From Meandrina meandrites (taxonomy: Eukaryota > Cnidaria > Anthozoa > Scleractinia > Meandrinidae): a stretch of DNA of 64,000 nucleotides. A program made the translations under genes and the position numbers. Positions within the stretch are counted from its first letter, which is position 1. Every line of letters begins with the position of its first letter. Below the pieces are notes generated by a model, which did no database searches, was not told the origin of the DNA, and saw nothing but the letters and a program-made list of their open reading frames with translations. Below, one piece after another: positions 31,325-39,396 of this stretch. The stretch spans positions 8,544,001 through 8,608,000 of the forward strand of contig OY855912.1 of assembly GCA_963693305.1 (NCBI GenBank). The letters run 5' to 3'.

Positions 31325-31599
31325 TCGCAAAACGGTTTGTATCTTGTCAGCCCCCTTTTCCGCGGCTTTTTCGGCGGCCTTTTCTGCCGCTTTTTTCAGC
31401 ATTTGCTTCGAGGCTTCATTTACAGCTTTCTTCAACGCCTGACGGGTGGCCTTCTTTTTGAACCGCTTTCCTATGGACATCAGGGTGTCTCTAACAACCC
31501 CCGTACCTTTGTGTTAGTATCTGTAGTATCCCTTCGGCGCGTCGTAATATCTCGTCCACTCACTCGGATGGTTCATAGCTCCTTATACTTACGTGTAAA

Positions 31600-32364
31600 T
31601 TATTTTTCTTCTTCGATGATGATACTTAAAGCCACGTCTTGGTCATTCAGATCTATAATGTTGTTGCGCCCGTCCGTAATCCTTATGTTTATTGAATTGA
31701 TTCTATTTTTGTTCACCGGGTGCCACAGGAGGCGGCGGGGCTCTTTTGAAAAGGGGTAGCTGACGTCGAGTTCAGCGGTTGAAAAAGAAAACATTACGTC
31801 ACCCCCAATGTTGTCCACGGCCCTTGAAATGAGGTCACAATGGATGTAGATCCAGTCGACGCCTCTTGTTATATTTGGCACGCGGTCGCCCCTATTGTTC
31901 GCCCTCTCTATTGTTTTCTTGTCATAACCTAGCAGCGCGGCAAATTCACCTTCGCTTAAGTCAAGCTCGTAGCCGTCCTGCAACAAAATGACCACCCGAT
32001 ACGTTGTGGTGTGAAAATACAGCTGAAAAATAAACTTGGACTTCTCTTTCGAGGGATCCACTCTTCCGATAAGCGCCTGAATGGTGGTGTTCAGGCTTTT
32101 GTAATCATACATTCCATCCGGAATAGTCGCGGTTTTCCAGTTCTCTGTTTTTTTCCGCCATTTGAACTCGTTGTTGTTGTACCGTTTCGCGATGTTGTAC
32201 CACGAATAAGACATGGATACCAGCTCATTTAACGCCGCCTTGTACGATTTGGAGGGGGTCAAAGAGATTGGTGGGTCAAAGTTAATTGTGAAGTCATGTG
32301 ACTTGCTGTTGGCGTTATTTTGTTTAGCCAGCTGTGAGTCGAGCAACAGGTTGAAATGGGTCAT
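31600..32364 (-). CDS. Penton-like single-jelly-roll capsid protein, 254 aa
   Basis: Composition and motifs fit the Polinton penton/minor capsid protein that caps the fivefold vertices: an N-terminal HDFTINFDPPISL strand, KSYKAALNELVSMSYSWYNI, IPDGMYDYKSLN, a beta-rich C-terminal half with FSFSTAELDVSYPF, and RINSINIRITDGRNNIIDL near the end. The frame is intact. The ATG is preceded by TATATAAGC. It lies between the basic protein and the 150-aa frame in the capsid cluster. Confidence 0.8.
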   Translation of the reverse strand: MTHFNLLLDSQLAKQNNANSKSHDFTINFDPPISLTPSKSYKAALNELVSMSYSWYNIAKRYNNNEFKWRKKTENWKTATIPDGMYDYKSLNTTIQALIGRVDPSKEKSKFIFQLYFHTTTYRVVILLQDGYELDLSEGEFAALLGYDKKTIERANNRGDRVPNITRGVDWIYIHCDLISRAVDNIGGDVMFSFSTAELDVSYPFSKEPRRLLWHPVNKNRINSINIRITDGRNNIIDLNDQDVALSIIIEEEK

Positions 32365-32366
32365 GC

Positions 32367-32819
32367 TTATATAATATTACTCAAAATTTTGTGGGCTTCT
32401 TTTTCTGTTATTTCATTTTGCCTTACCAGCAGCCCCAATATCTGCTGGACCTGTTTTTTCAGCTTCAGTGAAGTGTTGCCCGCCTGTATAGACGCCAAGC
32501 TTAAGTGTAGCCTTTCAACCAAAGCGTTTGGATCAACACTTCCACTTCCTTCCATTTCCCAGTCGGGTTCATCCTGGGGTGTGGGGTAAACCCCACCCTG
32601 TTCTTGAAGAGAAGCTGCGGGTTGTTTATTCCCTTTTCTCCTTTCAAGAATTTCTTCTCTTGCCTTTTTTATGTCTGCCAATGTGTAGCCGTGGAATTTT
32701 GATTTTTTGCTTTTTACAACATAGTTAGGATTGTCTTTATTTTTTGTTAACATGCTGCTCAGTGTCTGCAGGTCAACTGACTCTGATCCCTTGATACCTG
32801 GTTCTTTTGGTGGCCCCAT
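32367..32819 (-). CDS. Hypothetical provirus protein, possible C-terminal half
   Basis: 150 residues with charged helical segments (GYTLADIKKAREEILERR and a coiled C-terminal part ending ITEKEAHKILSNII). A palindrome-encoded GGVYPTPQD lies near the middle. No TATATAAG box precedes its ATG, unlike neighbouring genes, and its first 61 nt overlap the end of the Pro-rich frame 32,759-33,283 in another phase. It may be the continuation of that gene after a frameshift. The stop is 2 bp upstream of the penton-like ATG. Function unknown. Confidence 0.55.
   Translation of the reverse strand: MGPPKEPGIKGSESVDLQTLSSMLTKNKDNPNYVVKSKKSKFHGYTLADIKKAREEILERRKGNKQPAASLQEQGGVYPTPQDEPDWEMEGSGSVDPNALVERLHLSLASIQAGNTSLKLKKQVQQILGLLVRQNEITEKEAHKILSNII
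32574..32597 (+). repeat. Provirus palindrome copy 10 (in frame)
   Basis: GTGGGGTAAACCCCAC, translated as GGVYPTPQ in the 150-aa protein. Confidence 0.85.
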
Positions 32820-33283
32820 TTCCCACTTTTACTTGGTTGCTCTTCTTCCATTTCTTCCATTTCTTCCGGCGGTAACGGTGATCTTGGTGGTGATGATGTG
32901 TAGTATGATGGGGGTGGTGATGGTGGTAGTGGTGGTGATGGTGGTAGTGGTGGTGATGGTGGTAGTGGTGGTGATGGTGATGGTGGTGGTGATGGTGATG
33001 GTGGTGGAGTTTCCGCATCCGGTTTAAATTCTTCGTCGAAGGGGTTGTTTAAATCAAAATCCTCCATACCATAGTCTGGAACCTCCTCTTTCTCTTCTTT
33101 TGGTGCCACCTCTTCTTGGCGTTTGTCAAGCCGTGATGTGATCGGTTTGAACAACTCCTCACCTGATAGCTGGCTAAACTCTTTATTGATTTTGTTCTTT
33201 TTTATTGCCGCGAGGATGTTGTCGTTCTGCTGCTCAACTTTAGCCTTTTCGCTGACAAGTTTTCGCCACTTCTTCATGGACAT
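32759..33283 (-). CDS. Acidic, Pro/Ser-rich provirus protein, 174 aa
   Basis: Begins MSMKKWRKLVSEKAKVE, has a short helical region, an acidic segment (EVPDYGMEDFDLNNPFDEE) and a 40-residue run of PPSP/PLPPS repeats encoded by a GGTGGTGAT-type repeat tract (32,888-33,008). The last 20 residues look out of frame because a conserved-looking alternative frame begins at 32,819. The ATG is preceded by TATATATAACGC. It shares a 31-bp divergent promoter region with the ATPase. Possibly a scaffold or matrix-like protein; function unknown. Confidence 0.6.
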   Translation of the reverse strand: MSMKKWRKLVSEKAKVEQQNDNILAAIKKNKINKEFSQLSGEELFKPITSRLDKRQEEVAPKEEKEEVPDYGMEDFDLNNPFDEEFKPDAETPPPSPSPPPSPSPPLPPSPPLPPSPPLPPSPPPSYYTSSPPRSPLPPEEMEEMEEEQPSKSGKWGHQKNQVSRDQSQLTCRH

Positions 33284-33314
33284 ATTTTTGCGTTATATAT
33301 ATCAAGAAAAAAAA
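33284..33314. promoter_or_regulatory. Compact divergent promoter
   Basis: Only 31 bp separate the opposite start codons of the Pro-rich protein and the ATPase. The core is TTATATATAT, readable as a TATA element in both directions. Confidence 0.6.
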
Positions 33315-33950
33315 ATGAAAATGCTAAATTTCGACCCCAGTTTGACTGCGAAAAGTAATTACAAGCAAGGCCACCGTTGTATGCCAGCGGATAATTTTCG
33401 GATGCTTATTTGCGGGCCGAGCAACTCTGGTAAAACAAATATTCTTTTGAATATGCTTTACAGGTTGTTGGTCTACGACAAAATTTACCTTTGCACAAAA
33501 AACCTGCATCAAGACAAGTACCAATATATGATTGATGATTTCAATAAAAGAGTCAATCCTGTTACTGGTTATAATGTTATTGAGGCTGTCAACGATGTTA
33601 TTCCTTTGGAAATGCTGCCCACTGACAACCAAAAGATTGTAATTTTCGATGACATGGTTTGTGAAAGCCACCAAAGGGATGATATTATTGATTATTTTAT
33701 GAACGGACGTCAGCGCAATTGTAGTGTCATTTATTTATCTCAAAGCTATTTCAAGACCCCAAAAAACATCCGAGATAATTGCACCCACTTTTGTATTTTC
33801 AACTTTCTTCCTAAAGAAAATAACCGTATTGCTGATGAATTAGGGATTGACAGAGAGCTGCTTGAAAGGGCTACCAACGCAAAATATTCTTTTTTATGTT
33901 ACGACCAACCAAAAAAAACCACACTTAAAAATTTTGATGAAAATATATAG
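33315..33950 (+). CDS. Genome-packaging ATPase (FtsK/HerA type), 211 aa
   Basis: Short A32-like packaging ATPase that pumps DNA into the capsid. Walker A is LICGPSNSGKTN near residue 30. Walker B is KIVIFDDM (about 109). A sensor-like YLSQSYFK follows, and further down FNFLPKENNR. The start at 33,315 is chosen because the upstream open frame is the reverse of the neighbouring gene and the product from here has the expected length. A TATATATATC box lies just before it. The frame is intact. The fibre gene starts 6 bp after the stop, suggesting joint transcription. Confidence 0.92.
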   Translation: MKMLNFDPSLTAKSNYKQGHRCMPADNFRMLICGPSNSGKTNILLNMLYRLLVYDKIYLCTKNLHQDKYQYMIDDFNKRVNPVTGYNVIEAVNDVIPLEMLPTDNQKIVIFDDMVCESHQRDDIIDYFMNGRQRNCSVIYLSQSYFKTPKNIRDNCTHFCIFNFLPKENNRIADELGIDRELLERATNAKYSFLCYDQPKKTTLKNFDENI

Positions 33951-33956
33951 AGAAGA

Positions 33957-35900
33957 ATGGGATATCTTAACGGTGCTACAGGCTCGACTCAAACACACGA
34001 GGAGACCGCTTCAATCCGAGGGGAAACCGGCCCTGCCGGCCCTGCTGGTCCAACTGGCGCAACTGGACCCGCTGGCCCTAAAGGTGAAAAAGGTGATAAG
34101 GGTAATACCGGACCACAAGGTCCAAAAGGTGATAAAGGTGCTGTTGGAGAAAAAGGTAATAAGGGCGATACGGGATCACAAGGGCCGACCGGTCCTGCTG
34201 GCCCTGCGGGAGCAACGGGACCAACAGGGCCTACTGGTGCAACTGGACCTGCGGGGCCCACTGGAGCAACCGGACCTGTGGGTTCAAGAGGTGCTATTGG
34301 CCCAAAAGGTGAAAAAGGTGAAAAGGGTGATAGTGCGGATTTATCAACCGCTAATATTTCTGGAGATATTCTCATGAAAGACCATGCGATCAAACAGCTT
34401 GCAAATCCTGTGGGTGATCAAGATGCTGTAAATCTTACTTCAATGAAAAAATATGTAGGCTCAAATTCTATTTCAGCAGGACACTCACATAAAAAGAATG
34501 CTTTTGCTTATGTAACCCAAAAAAATGAGGTTACACCTGTAAACAATGTTACTTCTGTTACGTTTAAAGACTTTACATCAAACCTTCACATTGTGAATAA
34601 AAAAGCTTATACTTTCAATCTCGTAAGAACTGGTGTCAATTCTTTCAACTCACGTTTGGCGCTAAATAAAAAACCCCTGCCCGAAGGAGAGTACACTATA
34701 TGTGTCGAGTTCTTTATCCCGAAAGTTGATACTAATTGGTTTTTCAGTCCTTCAACCCCTAACCCAGTTGATACTCTTAATTACCATACCAAGCACTTCA
34801 ACAGTCACAGCCCGAAATATTCACGCACCATTATTCACACGCACAACTACAAAGACAATGATAACAATATCTATTTTGATATTTCAAATTCGGGTTATGA
34901 CGGCTCGTCGCCACTTGAAAAGGCTGCTGTGATTATTTATGGGATAAAAGGTTATCAAACAGATGTAGATGGAACTGTTTACGATCAGGCTTTCGTTCTC
35001 GATGACGGCGATTTTAGTCTACAAACAGATTTAGATATGAACAATTTTGAAATAAAAAATTATGATCGAGGTTACAGAATAGAAAACGATGAAATAAATT
35101 TCGAAAAAAGTATTGACATGAATGACAATCTGATTATTGGTGTGAAAAATGCTGAGAGAGACAAAGCAGCTGTCAACCTCAAACAGGTAACCGATCTTTT
35201 GAATAATCGCTTCTTGGCACTTATCAGTCAGATTAATACGAAACAAAATAAAAGCGATTACGAATTAATATTCAAGTACTTTTTTGATTTACTAGATCCT
35301 AATTCGTTTGATATGGAAAACAGTTATGGTTCAAATATTGAGTCAGTCGGGGGTAAATTAATGCTAAAAAATACAGTTTCTTTAACCGACTTTGACATAA
35401 AAGACGGTTTCAGTATTAATGGATCTCATATTCAACTTAACGACTCATTAAATCAAAACAGTGACTTCACCTTATTCATCAGTTTCCTGCATGAAAGTAA
35501 ATACAAAGATCATCATTCCCAATACATCAGTTTTTCGAGAAAATTTTCGACAACTGTTTTGTATTTCAATCCGTATTTAAGTATAAAAGATGACAAATAC
35601 ATGTTGAGAAATCAAAAAAGTTCCATCGATTATGAAAAAAATATCTTATCAACTTATCAAAACAAGCATTTGATGTTATGGTTTTGTAAACACGGTACAA
35701 CATATAAAGTCATTCTTTGCCAAACTGCTCATATTAATGAAACGATAGTGATCAACAAATTTCATGCAGATCGTATAGCAATTAATTTACCATATAAAAT
35801 ACAAAGAATAGGGTTCTCAAAGACGTTTTATGATCTGTATGAAAAAGAATTCCATAAGATCACTTTTCTAGAAAAAGCAAATGGAACTTTTTTCGTCTAA
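33957..35900 (+). CDS. Collagen-like fibre protein, 647 aa
   Basis: After a 21-residue leader comes an uninterrupted collagen-type run of 35 Gly-X-Y triplets (residues 22-126) with many GPK, GEK, GAT and GPA units, which would form a trimeric rod. The remaining 520 residues are beta-rich and Asn/Asp/Tyr-rich, with recurring [15 protein letters not shown], [15 protein letters not shown] and [23 protein letters not shown] segments that resemble the repeating shaft units of tail-fibre proteins. The C-terminal part (about 450-647) may be a globular head. A vertex spike or attachment fibre is the natural inference. It follows the ATPase by 6 bp. The frame is intact, which is notable for a long, non-enzymatic gene. 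Confidence 0.85.
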   Translation: MGYLNGATGSTQTHEETASIRGETGPAGPAGPTGATGPAGPKGEKGDKGNTGPQGPKGDKGAVGEKGNKGDTGSQGPTGPAGPAGATGPTGPTGATGPAGPTGATGPVGSRGAIGPKGEKGEKGDSADLSTANISGDILMKDHAIKQLANPVGDQDAVNLTSMKKYVGSNSISAGHSHKKNAFAYVTQKNEVTPVNNVTSVTFKDFTSNLHIVNKKAYTFNLVRTGVNSFNSRLALNKKPLPEGEYTICVEFFIPKVDTNWFFSPSTPNPVDTLNYHTKHFNSHSPKYSRTIIHTHNYKDNDNNIYFDISNSGYDGSSPLEKAAVIIYGIKGYQTDVDGTVYDQAFVLDDGDFSLQTDLDMNNFEIKNYDRGYRIENDEINFEKSIDMNDNLIIGVKNAERDKAAVNLKQVTDLLNNRFLALISQINTKQNKSDYELIFKYFFDLLDPNSFDMENSYGSNIESVGGKLMLKNTVSLTDFDIKDGFSINGSHIQLNDSLNQNSDFTLFISFLHESKYKDHHSQYISFSRKFSTTVLYFNPYLSIKDDKYMLRNQKSSIDYEKNILSTYQNKHLMLWFCKHGTTYKVILCQTAHINETIVINKFHADRIAINLPYKIQRIGFSKTFYDLYEKEFHKITFLEKANGTFFV

Positions 35901-35924
35901 TACATTGATAAATTATCAGAAATT

Positions 35925-36338
35925 TCACGCAATGGCTCCACACCAACCTAAGTCGAAAGATTTCTTGAAGCAGTCGTCGTAATCATCTTCATCATTGATA
36001 GGATAGCCGACATAGTGATTGACTCCATTTCTGTGGCACAGATTACAGAGATTATTCCGCATGCAAATGCTGCTACATTTATAACAAAAACAAACCCTTA
36101 CAATTTGTTCATTGTGATCACAAAATGGGGCTTCATGAATTGCAGCATGAACTTCGTCCCAGCCTAGAGCTTTTCGTTGTCTGAGCTTCATTGTAATACA
36201 CTCTTTGGAGATTTGTTTTCGAACCTCGTCCCAGCCAAGAATTTTTCGCTGCCAGAGCTTTTTTTTAATATACTCTTTATAGATTTTTTCACGAAGTTCT
36301 GGTGGAAGTGATTGTATTAGTTCTAACGTGTCTGCCAT
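35925..36338 (-). CDS. F-box-like, Cys-rich protein, 137 aa
   Basis: The N-terminus SLPPELREKIYKEYI is F-box-like, suggesting capture of host ubiquitin-ligase machinery; this is inference. Residues about 26-68 contain an internal duplication (LWQRKILGWDEV and LRQRKALGWDEV). The C-terminal half has paired cysteines (CFCYKCSSIC, CNLCHRNG) consistent with zinc binding. It converges on the fibre gene, 24 bp from its stop. A truncated second copy of its 5' end lies upstream at 36,510-36,595. Confidence 0.6.
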   Translation of the reverse strand: MADTLELIQSLPPELREKIYKEYIKKKLWQRKILGWDEVRKQISKECITMKLRQRKALGWDEVHAAIHEAPFCDHNEQIVRVCFCYKCSSICMRNNLCNLCHRNGVNHYVGYPINDEDDYDDCFKKSFDLGWCGAIA

Positions 36339-36364
36339 TTAGCCGTATACACTTGTCGGCGTAT

Positions 36365-36595
36365 TTCTCTAATTGGATTGATTTGGTATAAGAAGATTCA
36401 TTACATCTTGTGGACTCATTTTTTTCATTTGTGCAATAACGTCACCCAATAAAAGTGGTGGACGATTTTGTTTGAAGGGGGGGGGGGGGGGGGGGGTGAG
36501 TGAAAAATTTCAAGCTTTATTTTAATATACTCCTTTTGGATTTGTTCTCGAAGTTCTGGTGGAAGTGTTTTTATTAGTTCCAACGTGTCTGCCAT
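36365..36595 (-). pseudogene. Truncated tandem copy of the F-box and 70-aa genes
   Basis: 36,595-36,510 repeats the first 28 or so codons of the F-box-like gene. 36,478-36,365 repeats the last third of the 70-aa gene (QMKKMSPQDVMNLLIPNQSN). The two truncated pieces meet at a run of 20 G (36,477-36,496), which marks the deletion or recombination joint. Confidence 0.75.
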
Positions 36596-36625
36596 TTCGG
36601 TTTATACACTTGTTGGTGTAACTCT

Positions 36626-36838
36626 CTAATTGGATTGATTTGATATAAGAAGATTCATTACATCTTGCGGGCTCATTTTTTTCATTTGGGTGATAATGTG
36701 ATCTATTGCAAGTGGTGGACGCTCTTGTTTGGCGAGGGGTGAGTGACGTATTTCAAAATCGAGCCCCCTTTCTTTATATTTTCTTACTTTTGGTCTTCTC
36801 ATACTTTGATTTGTAACACCTTTTCTTCCTCTTCCCAT
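36626..36838 (-). CDS. Small basic provirus protein, up to 70 aa
   Basis: Arg/Lys-rich N-terminus (MRRPKVRKYKERG) and helical C-terminus (ITQMKKMSPQDVMNLLI). The first ATG is only 8 bp from the TATAAAA of the right TIR. If that TATA box works at the usual spacing, the transcript would begin inside the frame and the Met at codon 13 (36,802) would be the start. No family recognised; the duplicated copy nearby conserves the C-terminus, which supports it as coding. Confidence 0.55.
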   Translation of the reverse strand: MGRGRKGVTNQSMRRPKVRKYKERGLDFEIRHSPLAKQERPPLAIDHIITQMKKMSPQDVMNLLISNQSN

Positions 36839-36845
36839 CTCTGCG

Positions 36846-37117
36846 TTTTATACTGCACGGTGTCAATTCTCTAATTGCTTGTCCCCGCGGTGCGGTTTTC
36901 ACTCTCTTTCATTTCTTAGTAGTATAGTCGGAATGAAACGAATACTATCTTTGGGTTGTCCTTGAAACTTTTTAAACGTCTGATAATCAAAACCTAAAGC
37001 GACCTACGCGAGCTTTGTGAGCGTTGGTCGCTTTAGGTTTTGATTATCAGACGTTTAAAAAGTTTCAAGTCCCGCCCCAACCCAAAGTGGTATTCGTTTC
37101 ATTCCGACTATACTACT
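36846..37117. repeat. Right 272-bp TIR with internal palindrome and TATA box
   Basis: Reverse complement of 14,656-14,927, including the palindromic outer 198 bp and an inward-facing TATAAAA at the inner edge. Ends ATTCCGACTATACTACT. Confidence 0.9.
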
Positions 37118-37122
37118 ATATG
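37118..37122. repeat. Right target-site duplication ATATG
   Basis: Matches ATATG at 14,651-14,655. Confidence 0.85.
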
Positions 37123-38504
37123 CAAGTGAATTCGTTTTCATAAGCAAAATGCCATCTTTTTCTGTCTTTCCTGACAAGTAACCACTACGTCACAATGCAG
37201 TTTCCAGTCCTACTCTACTCAGTCTATAAAAGGAAATCGATAAGCAAACATGGCCGCGACTCAAGACAGGTTTTTGAAATGGTTTCTCGCCTACAGTAGA
37301 CGCTTACAAAACCGTACAAGGAAAGATTTGCACGCGATGCATTGGAAAACTCACACAGGTGGCTGACTGTGGAGAATGTAAGCTTGCAAAATGCCGTTTT
37401 TTTCCTGTATAATTTCTGAGACATGAAGGGAAGGCCAGCGAAATGAAATACAGGGCAATGTTTAGCACATGTAAACAAACTTGCATGCAAAGTTTGGAGT
37501 TGTTTTTGACATGTTCAATTTAGCCAAACACTTAATGTGCAGGTCTTGCCCTCACGCCTTCAATTTGAATGAACAGAAAGGCTCTAAAATTGGATCTAAA
37601 CAAAAGTGTTGCAGTTCAACATTTACTTTCAGTTACAGTTGTACTTTGTATCTTGCATCTGCCGAAACCGAAACCTGAAGGCGGAGCTGTCAAAGCATGA
37701 GCCTTTTCCGAAAAAAGCTGAAAAAAATCTTCCAAAATGTTTTAAAAAATCGTTACCGTTCCAGTTCGGAGGTCTGCACTGTGAATGTATAAGTTTGGGC
37801 TTGGGTTTTATTTTATGCTTTTAAGTCTGGGAAGATGACTACGTGGTTGCTTAGCATGTGACTAAAATCTGACCGTATCAAATTTCTTTCTACAAATGAA
37901 CAGTGTGAGAATTTTGCACGGACGCAGTGTAAACAACTAGGCCGAAGCTTTTGATCAGCAAAATAAAATTTCAGTGAATCTCCCAAAAATTAACGAAACC
38001 AAGTTCTTTTCATTTGAACAAACATCAAAAATAAAATCCTCATAAAATAACCACCACTGATGAGAAACCAGTTTAGTATCTTCCAATGCCAAAAATAAAC
38101 ATTCCGCAGTGCAGTCTCACAACACGCCGGCTTGGGAGAAAAATACGCAAAAAAGAAAATCACTTCAGTAACTTCAATTGTTATGTTAATAAGGAAAACG
38201 TTCAAACGAAGTAAAACAATCAAAAAACACTTTGTGAGATCTAGTCATCCGAGGATTATGAATTTTTAATGAGCTTATTTCTTACTTTATTTTTTGATGT
38301 GGGCAAGTGGGAAATCGGCTCGGGCAAGCAAGTTTTGAGACTTGCTTGCCAGAAGGGCAAGTTGGAATTCAAGTTTTTGTGGAGCCCTGCCCTAAAGGCC
38401 CTAAATAGTGCTAAGATGTAAACTTTGACTTTTTCTCTCACTTCCTAAACCATCATCAAGACCAAATTCAACTTAAAAATATTGAAGGACCGTAGCCAGG
38501 GTTA
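37123..38504. other. Host flank right of the provirus
   Basis: No supported gene. 37,425-37,580 is an inverted copy of 14,040-14,210. Short frames (37,224-37,490 minus, 37,990-38,441 minus) have no recognisable content. Confidence 0.4.
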
Positions 38505-39396
38505 AACATATTAAAAATTTAAAGACGATCTCTGGCTAAAAATATTTAAAAAGTACAAGCTTTCGACTGTTTGATCTACAGTCTTCAACGGGTAAAAATG
38601 AATGATGAAATATGAATGTAAATGTGTAAGAATAAAAAAGAATGGACTATGTACATTAATTATGAATGTGTGTAAAAATAATGTTGTATTGCCCAGGGAG
38701 TGGGCAGGAATTGTTGTCAGCATTTGGAGTCACCATGGAATGCCACGATTCTAGTGTTTTTCTTATTCGGAAACTGCCTTTGTCGATTACGGAGGCGTTG
38801 TTAAAGTCAATGGAATGGTCATGGGACCATGCATGGTTCGCAATTCTGGAGCCTTTAGCCGCTGTTTTTACATTTCTTAAGTGTTCTTTTCTTCAGGTGT
38901 TAAACGCTCTGCCAGTTTCACCAATATAGCACCACAAACAGCTGGCGCAAGGAATTTTGTAGACAACGTTGGTTTGTAAATCCAGAGCAGGGCGAAACTT
39001 CGGGGCCGGGAACTGTTGTTGTAGAGTGTTCATTGGCTTATTTGTGACCGTTTTTCAAAACGCGGGTCAAGGGCTCAGTTACACCTTTGATATATGGAAG
39101 GGACGCGAAAGACTTGCGTGACTCAGAAGGTTCGACTAAATTGAAAACATTCCAACAAGTTCCTCAGGGGATAAATTTGGCGGTGGTCGAGTTTTTTTGG
39201 TCTGTAAATCGTGGATAAATTTTGACGGATAGCCATAAACATGATTAAGTTCGCGTTCTTTCCCTTCAGATGTGTTAGGTAAATTGAACGCTCTATGTAG
39301 GAGGGTTGCTGCCGTGCTCTCTTTGTGTTTTTTGTCATGGTGGGAATTAAAGTCTAAGTATCTATCTGTATGCGTCGGTTTTCTGTAGACATCCAC
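38505..39396 (-). pseudogene. Penelope-like element, inverted left copy
   Basis: On the minus strand, 39,396-39,136 encodes a reverse-transcriptase C-terminal segment (VYRKPTHTDRYLDFNSHHD). Further down comes a GIY-YIG endonuclease region with YKIPCASC and CYIGETGRAFNT, interrupted by a TGA where the other copy has CGA. A short tail with TCTACAGTCTTCAACGGGTA follows. This order, RT then GIY-YIG, defines Penelope-like elements. Stops and frameshifts show it is dead. Confidence 0.75.

Larger units (their letters stand above)
31097..31576 (-). pseudogene. Basic Lys/Ala-rich protein, in-frame TAA at codon 21
   Basis: An ATG at 31,576 preceded by TATAAGGAGCT opens a 20-codon frame, MNHPSEWTRYYDAPKG onward, ended by TAA at 31,514-31,516. 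The same frame then continues to a second ATG at 31,480 and on to 31,097 (127 aa). The longer part is strongly basic and helical (AAEKAAEKAAEKGADK). It contains two tandem related blocks, each made of a Ser/Arg/Lys helix plus a palindrome-encoded peptide (SGVNPTPQG, SGVKPHTPG). It is likely a core or minor capsid protein. Either the upstream 20 codons are a separate micropeptide or a nonsense mutation has shortened the gene; the TATAAG box at the upstream ATG favours the latter. Confidence 0.55.
14656..37117. mobile_element. Maverick/Polinton (adintovirus-like) provirus, 22.5 kb
   Basis: Bounded by exact-length 272-bp inverted repeats starting AGTAGTATAGTCGGAATG and flanked by ATATG. It holds the diagnostic set: protein-primed PolB, retroviral-type integrase, adenovirus-type protease, packaging ATPase, double-jelly-roll capsid protein and a penton-like protein. 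PolB, ATPase and fibre lie on the plus strand; integrase, PLA2, protease and capsid genes lie on the minus strand. A 6.3-kb transposon block is nested inside, so the native length is about 16.1 kb, within the family range. Several genes carry single lesions, so this copy is probably not productive. Confidence 0.95.

Noticed and set aside
32731..33027. Val/Met-rich and poly-His frames near 32.8-33.0 kb
   Set aside because: Shadows of the GGTGGTGAT-type repeat that encodes the Pro/Ser tract on the minus strand.
33123..33314. Longer ATPase start at 33,123
   Set aside because: The extra 64 codons are the complement of the neighbouring Pro-rich gene; the ATG at 33,315 gives the family's usual length.
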